NCBI GenBank assembly: GCA_016303065.1 | Contig: JAEDMJ010000051.1 | Span: forward strand, 1-12,918 | Direction: 5' to 3' | DNA length: 12,918 nt | From: Clostridiales bacterium | GTDB taxonomy: Bacteria > Bacillota > Clostridia > Oscillospirales > QAMX01 | In this document: one piece after another, positions 4,723-11,791 of the stretch | Layout: the number at the start of each line of letters is the position of its first letter | Position numbering within the stretch: the stretch's first letter is position 1 | Notes under the pieces: generated by a model | What the model saw: the letters and a program-made list of their open reading frames with translations, nothing else | Database searches by the model: none | Told to the model about the DNA's origin: nothing | Made by a program: the position numbers and the translations under genes

Positions 4723-6522
4723 TTATTGTTTGCCGTGGAAGTGATTGAATACCTCTTCGGCGGCGGATGAGGGGAGAATTTCGGAAAGCGCCGCAATGTC
4801 CGCCGCTTTTATGGCTTTGACAGAGCCGAAGGCTTTCAAAAGCGCCGCTTTTCGCTTCGGGCCGATTCCGGGCACTTCGTCAAGCGCGGAGGAGGTGAGT
4901 TTTTTTGCGCGGCGGTGGCGGTGATAGGTTATGGCAAACCTGTGCGCCTCGTCCTGGATCGCCGTGACAAGGGAAAAGGCCGGGGGACTTGAAGCGAGAC
5001 TCAGCTCCTGTCCTTCGGCGTTTACAAGCGCACGCGTGCGGTGGCGGTCGTCCTTCACCATTCCGAGGACGTTTCCGGAAAGGCCGAGCTTTGACAAAGC
5101 TCTTGTGACCGCGGCGGCGTGCGCCGCGCCGCCGTCGGCAAGGAGCAGATCCGGAAGCTCCGCGTTTTTCTCGGAATAGCGCCGGGAAACGGCCTCGGCC
5201 ATTGCCCGGTAGTCGTCCTGGCCGGAAAAGCTTTTGATCTTAAAGCGTCTGTAAAAGTTCTTGTCGGGGCGTCCGTTGGTGAACCGCACCATTGAGGCCA
5301 CGCATTCGCTTCCGGAAGTGTTTGAAATGTCGAAAGCTTCGATAACGCGCAGTGAGTCCGAAAAGCCGCAGAGCTTTGAAAGCTCCGCCACGGCGCGGTC
5401 GTCGAGCTCGGCGCGCTCCGTTGTGCGTTCGACCTCGCGCTTTGCGTTCTCTTCGGCCATGGACAAAAGCCGGCGCGGCACGCCCCTTTTGGGAAACGCA
5501 AGCTCCGTTGGCTTTCCGCGCAGCCCGGCAAAAAGTCTGGCGATAAGCCCGCTGTCTTCAAAGTCGGAAGAGAGAAGAATTTTGTCGGGGATGAGCTCCG
5601 GCGACGATGAGTAGAATTGCTTTATATATTCCGGAACGGCTTCGCGGAACTCCTCCGGAGTGAGCTTTGCGGATTCGGTCCTCGTGCGGCATATCACGCC
5701 GCCGTGAAGGGATATTACCGAAAAAGCCGATCTGACCTGTCCGCTGTGCCAGCCGAACGCGTCCACGTCGCCTTTCAGATCCGTGAATACTTTCTGGCGC
5801 TCGCTCAGCGCGGAGACGGCGCGGTATCTGTCCCGTAAAGCGGCCGCTTTTTCAAAGTTGAGTTCTTCGGCTGCGGCCTCCATTTCGGCTTTGAGAGAGT
5901 TCATCAGCTCGACGTACTTGTTGTCGAGAATAAAGAGCGCTTTTTCAAAGAGCTCGCGGTAGTGCAGGGCGGACTCCTCCGGACGGCAGGGACCGTAGCA
6001 CCGGCCGGTTTGATAGTGCAGGCAGGGACGGTTTTTTCCGATGTCCCTCGGAAATTCCCTGCTGCACACGGGAAGCGCCAGGGCGGAGGAGACGGCTTCG
6101 ATTACGCCGAAGGCAATATTTCTTCCGCCGTAGGGGCCGAAATAATCGGCGCCGTCGGGCATTTTTTTGTTGACGACCTCAAACCGCGGATAAAGCCTGC
6201 TCCTGTCGACGCGAATGAAGGGGTAGCCCTTGTCGTCCTTGAGCAGAATATTGTACCGCGGTTTGTACTGCTTTATAAGCGTGCACTCCAGAACGAGCGC
6301 TTCGAACTCGTCCGCGGTGACGACGTATTCAAGGCTTCTGGCGTGGCGGATCATGAGCTCGGTCTTGGGCGCGCGGTTTGAATGGAAGTACTGACTGACG
6401 CGGTTTTTTAAAAGCTTTGCCTTGCCGATGTAGATGATCGTTCCGGCAGAATCGCGGTAAAAGTAAACTCCCGGAAGAAGGGGGAGTGAAAGGGCTTTTT
6501 CTTTGAGTTCCTCTTCTGTCAT
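4723..6522 (-). CDS. uvrC: Excinuclease ABC subunit C
   Basis: UvrC makes both incisions around bulky DNA lesions in nucleotide excision repair after loading by UvrAB. The 599-residue protein has all family parts in order. The GIY-YIG nuclease is at about 16-46 (PGVYFYRDSAG, YIGKAK), and a four-Cys cluster (Cys153, 167, 175, 179) sits at the place where UvrC proteins carry an Fe-S site. The UvrB-interacting UVR motif is around 206-240 (NFEKAAALRDRYRAV). The RNase H-like nuclease has candidate acidic residues D398 (EAFDIS), D436/D437 and D463 (LLADGG), and H527 (DEAHRFA). A tandem helix-hairpin-helix lies at about 547-582 (DEVPGIGPKRKAALLKAFGS). AAAGGA precedes the ATG. It is downstream of HPr by 83 bases and upstream of rsmD. 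Nothing looks damaged. Confidence 0.97.
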   Translation of the reverse strand: MTEEELKEKALSLPLLPGVYFYRDSAGTIIYIGKAKLLKNRVSQYFHSNRAPKTELMIRHARSLEYVVTADEFEALVLECTLIKQYKPRYNILLKDDKGYPFIRVDRSRLYPRFEVVNKKMPDGADYFGPYGGRNIAFGVIEAVSSALALPVCSREFPRDIGKNRPCLHYQTGRCYGPCRPEESALHYRELFEKALFILDNKYVELMNSLKAEMEAAAEELNFEKAAALRDRYRAVSALSERQKVFTDLKGDVDAFGWHSGQVRSAFSVISLHGGVICRTRTESAKLTPEEFREAVPEYIKQFYSSSPELIPDKILLSSDFEDSGLIARLFAGLRGKPTELAFPKRGVPRRLLSMAEENAKREVERTTERAELDDRAVAELSKLCGFSDSLRVIEAFDISNTSGSECVASMVRFTNGRPDKNFYRRFKIKSFSGQDDYRAMAEAVSRRYSEKNAELPDLLLADGGAAHAAAVTRALSKLGLSGNVLGMVKDDRHRTRALVNAEGQELSLASSPPAFSLVTAIQDEAHRFAITYHRHRRAKKLTSSALDEVPGIGPKRKAALLKAFGSVKAIKAADIAALSEILPSSAAEEVFNHFHGKQ

Positions 6523-6557
6523 TCGTTCCTTTCCGGATTTTCGGCCTGAAAACCAGA

Positions 6558-6585
6558 GGACGGAGCGGCAATTGCAACTCCGTCC
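6558..6585 (-). promoter_or_regulatory. Hairpin between HPr and uvrC (possible attenuator or processing site)
   Basis: An 8-base perfect inverted repeat (GGACGGAG at 6558-6565, CTCCGTCC at 6578-6585) encloses a 12-base loop that itself contains the palindrome GCAATTGC. On the minus strand the stem is followed only by a short interrupted T stretch, so termination after HPr would be partial at best. It could set a lower level of uvrC relative to HPr. Confidence 0.5.
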
Positions 6586-6605
6586 CCGTGACGTTTGGAA
6601 ATTAT

Positions 6606-6872
6606 TTACTTTGCGGAAAAGTCGGACTCGATGAGCTCGCAGAGAGAGTCAATGGCAACCTGCTCGTCGACGCCGTCGGCCTTGATGGTGATGGTAGAGC
6701 CCTTGGTCACGCCGAGGGAGAGAACTCCGAGAAGACTCTTGGCGTTGACCTGGCGGTCTTCGCGGATGACCCAGATTCCGCAGCGAAACTCGTTTGCCTT
6801 CTGTATAAAGTAAGTCGCGGGGCGGGCGTGAAGCCCCACCGGATTGTTAACGGTTATTTCTCTCGTCAGCAT
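6606..6872 (-). CDS. ptsH: Phosphocarrier protein HPr
   Basis: HPr passes phosphate from enzyme I to sugar-specific PTS enzymes II through a His residue. In Gram-positive bacteria it is also phosphorylated on Ser46 by HPr kinase to signal carbon catabolite repression. This 88-residue protein has the standard length and both sites: His15 in GLHARPA and Ser46 in NAKSLLGVLSLG. The presence of His15 argues against it being the His-less paralogue Crh. It starts at an ATG with AAGGAG about 12 bases upstream, rather far. It is separate from the usual ptsI partner and instead heads the run leading to uvrC. HPr-like genes next to uvrC, whiA or hprK are common in Clostridia, so a mainly regulatory role is possible. 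Confidence 0.94.
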   Translation of the reverse strand: MLTREITVNNPVGLHARPATYFIQKANEFRCGIWVIREDRQVNAKSLLGVLSLGVTKGSTITIKADGVDEQVAIDSLCELIESDFSAK

Positions 6873-6900
6873 AATCGGCTAAGTCTCCTTACTGCATGAA

Positions 6901-6917
6901 CCGCGCCCACGGCGCGG
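6901..6917 (-). promoter_or_regulatory. GC-rich stem-loop in the HPr leader
   Basis: A perfect 7-base stem (CCGCGCC with GGCGCGG) with a 3-base loop lies in the predicted 5' leader of the HPr transcript, about 10 bases before its Shine-Dalgarno sequence (6886-6891). There is no T-run, so it is not a terminator. It may stabilise the messenger or influence ribosome access. Confidence 0.5.
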
Positions 6918-6958
6918 AGATAAATTAAACATAATCACTTTAAGTTTACTACGCTAAT

Positions 6959-6987
6959 AGAATAACTCAATATCCGTCAAAAGTCAA
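6959..6987 (-). promoter_or_regulatory. Probable promoter of the HPr-uvrC-rsmD-coaD run
   Basis: On the minus strand, TTGACT (6982-6987) and TATTCT (6959-6964) are spaced by 17 bases, a fair sigma-A match. It would give a leader of roughly 80 bases containing the GC stem-loop at 6901-6917. Confidence 0.5.
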
Positions 6988-7192
6988 TGCTCAATGTGAC
7001 GGTTTTTATATTTTCGGCTGATTGAACAGAAATCGCGCCGGGACGGACTGATAGATTGACAATTATTTCGACGGGCGGGGCGAACAGATAAACGAACATT
7101 TGTTTTGTTTTGCATTTTGTCTTTTTCCGGAAGAAAAAGGGGGACAAGTTTTCCTCAGAATAAAAATTTTTCAAAATACCGTGCGTTCCCTA

Positions 7193-7221
7193 TTGCAATT
7201 TCAGGTGAAGGAAGGTATAAT
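7193..7221 (+). promoter_or_regulatory. mraZ promoter of the dcw cluster
   Basis: TTGCAA (7193-7198) and a perfect TATAAT (7216-7221) are separated by exactly 17 bases. The expected start site is around 7228, which places the repeats at 7240-7272 in the transcribed leader. Confidence 0.72.
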
Positions 7222-7239
7222 ATAGTAAAAGGGTAGCTG

Positions 7240-7272
7240 AGTGGAGACTTAGTAGAAGTAAAGTGCCGCAGG
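7240..7272 (+). repeat. Three 11-bp-spaced direct repeats, candidate MraZ-binding site
   Basis: AGTGGA (7240), AGTAGA (7251) and AGTGCC (7262) recur with an exact 11-base period between the promoter and the mraZ start codon. MraZ proteins from several bacteria bind short tandem G-rich repeats (containing GTGG or TGGG cores) about one helical turn apart just upstream of mraZ and so repress their own cluster. The match here is degenerate, so this is a candidate only. Confidence 0.45.
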
Positions 7273-7293
7273 CGGAAGGGAGATGGAAGGAAA

Positions 7294-7719
7294 ATGCTCA
7301 TAAACAGCAGTCAGCACACGGTTGACGCAAAGGGGCGCATTTTCTTTCCGATGCGTTTCCGCGACGATATGTGGGAAAAGATCATCGTCTGCCGCGGCAT
7401 CGGGCAGTTTCTCATGCTCTTCTCCCCGGAGGAATGGAAGAAGTTCACCGACCGCTTCAACAGCCTTCCTGACAGCAGCCGTGAAAAAGTGAGAAGATTT
7501 TTCTTTTCCGTTGCGGCCGAGTGTTCCGTGGATCAGCAGGGGAGGCTTCTTCTTCCCCAGAATCTCAGGGAATTTGCCGGTTTGGGAAAAAACGTCACCG
7601 TTGCCGGTATGCAGGATCACGCGGAGATATGGGACACCGTCAAGTGGGAAGAAGCGCAGCAGGCGATCAGTGAAGATGAGATCAGCGGCATCATGGATTC
7701 GCTGCCGTTCGGCGGATGA
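7294..7719 (+). CDS. mraZ: Transcriptional regulator MraZ
   Basis: MraZ is a DNA-binding protein built of two AbrB-like swapped-hairpin halves; it controls the division and cell-wall cluster it heads. The 141-residue sequence has both signature loops, HTVDAKGRIFFP (D11-R15) and SVDQQGRLLLP (D80-R84), plus RFFFSVAAEC and LREFAGLGKNVTVAG. The ATG at 7294 is preceded by a GGAAGG only three bases away and by GGAAGGGAG further upstream, so ribosome binding is not ideal, which suits a regulator made in small amounts. The stop overlaps the rsmH start as ATGA. Confidence 0.96.
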   Translation: MLINSSQHTVDAKGRIFFPMRFRDDMWEKIIVCRGIGQFLMLFSPEEWKKFTDRFNSLPDSSREKVRRFFFSVAAECSVDQQGRLLLPQNLREFAGLGKNVTVAGMQDHAEIWDTVKWEEAQQAISEDEISGIMDSLPFGG

Positions 7720-8654
7720 GCGGGTTCGTGCACAAATCGGTGCTTTTGGAAGAATGCATCGAAGGACTGAACATTGACCCCGACGGGATTTATATAGACG
7801 CCACTCTCGGCGGAGGCGGACACTCCGAAGAAATACTGAAAAGGCTTTCCGGGGGAAAGCTCATCGGAATTGACAGGGACGGGGACGCCATTCGTGCCGC
7901 GGGGGAGCGGCTTTCGCGCTTTGGCGGGCGTTTCGTTCCGGTGAGGTCAAATTTTTCGGACATTGCCGAAGCTGCGGCTTCGGCCGGGGTGGAAAAAGCC
8001 GACGGTATTCTTTTTGATCTCGGCGTTTCATCCTACCAGCTTGACACCGCCGAACGAGGTTTTTCCTATATGGCAGACGCGCCTCTGGACATGAGAATGG
8101 ACTCAAGGGACGAGCTGAGCGCGGCGGATGTTGTCAACGGATACCCCGAATCCGAACTGAGACGAATTCTTTTTGAATACGGCGAAGAAAAATTTTCTTC
8201 GAGAATTGCCGCGCGCATTGTCGCAAGACGGGCGGAGGCAGAGATAAAGACGACACTGGAGCTTGCGGACATAATCACATCGGCCATACCCGAGGGTGCG
8301 GCGAAGCGTGAGAAGCAGCATCCGGCGAAGCGGAGCTTCCAGGCGATACGCATGGAAGTGAACGGAGAGCTTTCGGCGGTGGGCCTCGGAGTCCGGGCTG
8401 CGGCGGAGCTGCTGGCTCCCGGGGGGAGACTTTGCGTCATAACCTTCCACTCCGGCGAGGACAGGCTTGTCAAGGGCATCATAAACGACCTTTCGTCGGG
8501 CTGTGTGTGTCCGAGGGATTTTCCGGTTTGCGTCTGCGGAAAAAAACCGGCGCTGAAAAATCTTACAAAACATCCGATCGTGAGCGGAGAGGCGGAACTT
8601 GCCGGAAATCCGAGAGCGCGGAGCGCAAAGCTCAGAATTGCCGAAAAACTCTGA
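7716..8654 (+). CDS. rsmH: 16S rRNA (cytosine-1402-N4)-methyltransferase
   Basis: RsmH (MraW) methylates N4 of C1402 in the 16S rRNA decoding centre using S-adenosylmethionine. The 312-residue protein begins FVHKSVLLEECIEGL. It has the SAM motif IDATLGGGGHSEEIL (about 27-41), ILFDLGVSSYQLD (98-110), RGFSYMADAPLDMRMD (114-129), HPAKRSFQAIRMEVN (202-216) and ITFHSGEDRLVK (242-253). Most homologues read FHSLEDR, so the Gly247 is slightly unusual. Four cysteines (263, 265, 272, 274) form the late GCVCPRDFPVCVCG segment typical of the family. It overlaps mraZ by four bases and is the second gene of the cluster. Confidence 0.97.
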   Translation: MSGFVHKSVLLEECIEGLNIDPDGIYIDATLGGGGHSEEILKRLSGGKLIGIDRDGDAIRAAGERLSRFGGRFVPVRSNFSDIAEAAASAGVEKADGILFDLGVSSYQLDTAERGFSYMADAPLDMRMDSRDELSAADVVNGYPESELRRILFEYGEEKFSSRIAARIVARRAEAEIKTTLELADIITSAIPEGAAKREKQHPAKRSFQAIRMEVNGELSAVGLGVRAAAELLAPGGRLCVITFHSGEDRLVKGIINDLSSGCVCPRDFPVCVCGKKPALKNLTKHPIVSGEAELAGNPRARSAKLRIAEKL

Positions 8655-8692
8655 GGCGGAAAACGGCTGACGGGAACAGGAGAGTTACAGCT

Positions 8693-9331
8693 GTGAAAAA
8701 ATACACGGACTATACCGGAAGCGCGGAAAGCGAAGATCCGCGCGTCCTTAAATATAAAGATATGGCTTCGGGAAACTCCGGAATGATATACGAAAGCGAC
8801 GGACAGGCTGCGGTCAGAGCGGTTCCGGCTCCGGCTCCTGCTCCGGAAGAAAATCCCGAAAAAGAAACCCTGCCGGAATACCGGCCGATGCCCTCCGCGG
8901 GAATATTTGAAGAGACCGGGTATTCGGTTCGCCGCCGCAGGGCTCCGAAAGCTCTCTCTGCGGCACTGTACCTGGCGGCTGCGCTCATCGCTTCGATAGC
9001 CCTGTATAAGCTTGTGGACATGTCGGGGGAGATAAACGAGCTTGCGGTGAAGTCCTATGCCCTTCAGAGAGAGATCGCAGAGCTTCAGAAGGAGGAGACG
9101 AGGCTTTCATACAGGCTGAGCTCTGAGATGACGGAGCTTGAAATGCTGAATTATGCCGAGGAAGAGCTGAATATGCAGCCCGCAACTTCGGACAACACGG
9201 TGAACGTGAACTACGGAGAAGGCGACCACTTTGTCGTGGGCGGACAAGCCAGCGAAACCGCGACGCTGCCCGGATATCTCGGGCAGGTGCTGTTCGGGAC
9301 TGCGGAAAAAATCTGGAATTATATAAACTGA
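8693..9331 (+). CDS. ftsL: FtsL-like septum protein
   Basis: The 212-residue product has the FtsL layout: a cytoplasmic N-terminal region, one membrane helix (about residues 87-107, ALSAALYLAAALIASIALYK) after a basic RRRRAPK, and then an extracytoplasmic coiled coil (about 109-160, including LQREIAELQKEETRLSYRL). It sits between rsmH and the class B PBP, the normal position of ftsL. FtsL works with a DivIC/FtsB-like partner to activate septal peptidoglycan synthesis. The start was taken as GTG at 8693 because AGGAG lies 10 bases upstream and the protein then begins outside rsmH; the same frame is open much further back, inside rsmH. The cytoplasmic part is long (about 85 residues) and contains a Pro-Ala run (PAPAPAP). 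The name rests on topology and position, since FtsL proteins diverge strongly. Confidence 0.82.
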   Translation: MKKYTDYTGSAESEDPRVLKYKDMASGNSGMIYESDGQAAVRAVPAPAPAPEENPEKETLPEYRPMPSAGIFEETGYSVRRRRAPKALSAALYLAAALIASIALYKLVDMSGEINELAVKSYALQREIAELQKEETRLSYRLSSEMTELEMLNYAEEELNMQPATSDNTVNVNYGEGDHFVVGGQASETATLPGYLGQVLFGTAEKIWNYIN

Positions 9332-9349
9332 GATATTTGAGAGAAAAGC

Positions 9350-9391
9350 CGGCGGATGGGGGATTTGAGCGCGTACGCTCCCTGTCCGCCG
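9350..9391 (+). promoter_or_regulatory. Structured spacer between ftsL-like gene and PBP gene
   Basis: Seven-base arms CGGCGGA (9350-9356) and TCCGCCG (9385-9391) pair perfectly. Four more pairs (two wobbles) follow, and inside lies a second hairpin GAGCG-CGTA-CGCTC (9367-9380). No T-run follows, so it is not a terminator. The spacer (9332-9496) is the longest in this cluster; I see no credible promoter or gene in it. Confidence 0.45.
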
Positions 9392-9496
9392 ACTTGGACA
9401 CTTTTGGAAAGATGTCGGAAGACATAAGAGCGCGCACAAAGCCATAATAATCAAGAGAAGTATTCGGTCTTTCCGGGAAAGCGGGACGGTTCTGAC

Positions 9497-11752
9497 GTGA
9501 AGAAAGAATTTGACATTGAAAAAACGAGAAAATTCAGGATGATCGGCGTGCTGGCGGCGATCATCCTTCTGATACCGTATATCGTTTGGCATCTTATCAA
9601 GCTTCAGATAGTCAATGCGGCTGAATACCAGGAAATGGCTGCGGAGCAGCAGACGAGGGATCTTCTCATTACGCCGTCGAGGGGCACGATATACGACCGG
9701 AACAATGTGGTGCTTGCCCAGAGCGTCACTGTGGATACGATCGCCGTGGCGCCCAACGAGGTCAAAGAGGGGACGGAGGAAGCCATTGCAAGGGGGCTTT
9801 CGGATATTCTCGGCCTTGACTATGAAACCGTTCTCGGCAAGGTGCTGAAGAAAAACACGATGTACCAGCTTATCAAGCGCAGGGCCGAACCGGAGCTTGC
9901 CGACGAGGTGCGGGCGTTCGTGGTGGAGACGGGTTACAATTCTATCAAATTTTACGAGGATACAAAGAGATATTACCCCTATGCCAATCTTTTTTCCAGC
10001 GTTCTCGGTTTTACAAGCTACGACAACGAGGGTGAATACGGACTTGAGCTGAAGTACGACGAGGTCCTTTCGGGGGTTGCCGGGCGCGTTGTCACGGCAA
10101 AGGACAACAGCGGCAATTCCCTCTCCTTCTACTTTGAACAGCGGGTGGACGCTCAGGACGGATACAGTCTGCGCCTTACGGCGGATGTGGGAGTTCAGCA
10201 GATACTTGAAAAATACCTCGAGATCGCCCTTGAAGAGAACGGGTGCTCCGGGGTCGTCGGAATTGTGATGGACGTGAACACCGGAGCGGTGCTCGGTATG
10301 GCGCAGAAGGGGGACTACGACCTGAATTCGCCGCGGGATATCGCCGACGAAGAGCTTGCCGCCCGGATAGAGGCCCTGTCCGGGGACGAATACAATAAGG
10401 CGTACCTTGAGGCGCTCTATGAGCAGTGGACAAACGACGCCATACAGGTGCCATATGAGCCGGGGTCGGTGTTTAAGATCATAACCGCTTCGATTGCCCT
10501 TGAGGAGAACGTGAAAAACCTCAGTTCTTCCTTCTACTGCGCGGGATACAGCACCGTGGATGAAACGAATATCGGGTGCTGGAAAACGTCGGGACACGGA
10601 AGCCAGCTTTTTGCGAAGGCGCTCCAGAATTCCTGCAACTGCGCATTCATCGATATCGCACTGAGCATCGGCCACCAGACCTATTACAGCTATTTTGAGG
10701 GCTTTGGCTTCACGGAAAAGACGGGTATAGACATGATGGGCGAGAGCACTCCCGTCGGCGGCGTGCACTACCACGTTTACGATACGTTCTCAAACGTCCG
10801 GGCGGGAGGAAACGTGTCGCTTGCGACGTACGGCTTCGGCCAGACCTTCAAGATCACGCCCATACAGCTCATCACGGCTGTGAGCGCGGTCGTCAACGGC
10901 GGATATCTCATGGAGCCGTACGTTGTGGACGCGCTGGTGGACGGGAACGGAAACGTGGTCGAACAGTATGAGCCGAAGGTGGTTCGACAGGTTATTTCGG
11001 AAAAAACCTCGGAGACGATGTGCGGCCTTATCGAAAGCGTCGTCAAAGGAGGAACCGGCGGAAACGCCTACGTTGCCGGGTACCGCGTCGGAGGAAAGAC
11101 GGGTACGAGCGAAAAGCGAGACAAGTCGATCGTTGAGGGAAAGGACTTCTACATCGCCTCCTTCCTCGGCGTTGCGCCGTGCGACGATCCCCAGGTTGCG
11201 GTTCTTGTCCTTCTCGACGAGCCCACCGGAAAGCTTTACCAGGGCGGACAGATTGCCGCTCCTGTGGTCGGAAAGGTCATGAGCGAGATTCTCCCCTATC
11301 TCGGGGTTGAAGCCGAGTATACCGAAGAGGAGCTTGCGAGCATGTCGATCAAAGTGCCTTTGACCGTCGGCGGAGACGCGGCTTGGGCGAAGGCGGTCGT
11401 TGAGGAAACGGGCCTCAATGTGAAAGTGGTCGGGGACGGCCCGTCGGTCACGGCCCAGTATCCGGTGTCTGGCTCGACCATTGCAAGCAACTCCACGGTG
11501 ATACTGTATTGCGGAGTTGAGCCGGATAAGACTGAAATCAAAATCCCGGATCTTTCGGGCATGAATTACAAGGAAGCGGTCGATTACCTGAGCCTGATCG
11601 GACTGTACCTCGACGCTTCCGGTGCGCTGGGTTCCGCAGGAGGAAGCGAATTCACCGTCAGGAACCAGTCGCCGGCGCCGGGAGAAGGAACCGTGACCTA
11701 CGGCTCGGTTATCACGGTCGACTTCTATACCACCGAAAACACGGGCGAATAG
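9497..11752 (+). CDS. Class B penicillin-binding protein with two PASTA domains (FtsI/SpoVD type)
   Basis: This 751-residue D,D-transpeptidase cross-links peptidoglycan on the outside of the membrane. A single N-terminal membrane helix (about 14-36) is followed by the dimerisation/pedestal domain (TPSRGTIYDRNN at 59-70). The penicillin-binding domain has S324-x-x-K327 (EPGSVFK), S379-C-N381 and K534-T-G536 (GGKTGTSEK). Two PASTA domains close the protein (about 617-676 and 681-746). The layout matches both vegetative FtsI/PBP2b-type enzymes and the sporulation enzyme SpoVD; in many Clostridia the gene at this dcw position is annotated spoVD. Only one such gene lies here, so a division role is likely. 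The start is GTG with a weak ribosome-binding site; the frame is open back to 9428 but without an ATG. It precedes murE by 39 bases. Confidence 0.94.
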   Translation: MKKEFDIEKTRKFRMIGVLAAIILLIPYIVWHLIKLQIVNAAEYQEMAAEQQTRDLLITPSRGTIYDRNNVVLAQSVTVDTIAVAPNEVKEGTEEAIARGLSDILGLDYETVLGKVLKKNTMYQLIKRRAEPELADEVRAFVVETGYNSIKFYEDTKRYYPYANLFSSVLGFTSYDNEGEYGLELKYDEVLSGVAGRVVTAKDNSGNSLSFYFEQRVDAQDGYSLRLTADVGVQQILEKYLEIALEENGCSGVVGIVMDVNTGAVLGMAQKGDYDLNSPRDIADEELAARIEALSGDEYNKAYLEALYEQWTNDAIQVPYEPGSVFKIITASIALEENVKNLSSSFYCAGYSTVDETNIGCWKTSGHGSQLFAKALQNSCNCAFIDIALSIGHQTYYSYFEGFGFTEKTGIDMMGESTPVGGVHYHVYDTFSNVRAGGNVSLATYGFGQTFKITPIQLITAVSAVVNGGYLMEPYVVDALVDGNGNVVEQYEPKVVRQVISEKTSETMCGLIESVVKGGTGGNAYVAGYRVGGKTGTSEKRDKSIVEGKDFYIASFLGVAPCDDPQVAVLVLLDEPTGKLYQGGQIAAPVVGKVMSEILPYLGVEAEYTEEELASMSIKVPLTVGGDAAWAKAVVEETGLNVKVVGDGPSVTAQYPVSGSTIASNSTVILYCGVEPDKTEIKIPDLSGMNYKEAVDYLSLIGLYLDASGALGSAGGSEFTVRNQSPAPGEGTVTYGSVITVDFYTTENTGE

Positions 11753-11791
11753 ATTTTCGGAGAATGCAAAGCAAGGGAGAGTGAAAAAAGC

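Larger units (their letters stand above)
6873..7293. other. Divergent intergenic region between HPr and mraZ
   Basis: This 421-base stretch has no gene I can support. Its left part holds the HPr leader hairpin and promoter. Near 6974-7002 there is an inverted repeat (CCGTCA/TGACGG) followed by five T on the plus strand. The middle (about 7003-7190) is AT-rich, with T-rich and A-rich runs and a small hairpin (CTTTTTC at 7121-7127 with GAAAAAG at 7133-7139), and I see nothing else in it. The right part holds the mraZ promoter and three 11-bp-spaced repeats. Confidence 0.7.

Noticed and set aside
7240..7272. Repeats before mraZ as a CRISPR-like or tandem-repeat array
   Set aside because: There are only three 6-base cores at 11-base spacing, far too short for CRISPR; a protein-binding site is the better reading.
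9356..9430. Short ATG frame in the ftsL-PBP gap
   Set aside because: About two dozen codons without a ribosome-binding site, inside a stem-loop; not supported as a gene.
9107..10774. 555-codon open frame on the minus strand over ftsL-like and PBP genes
   Set aside because: Same cause: in-register antisense of genes avoiding TTA/CTA/TCA; it ends at a sense TCA codon at 9107.
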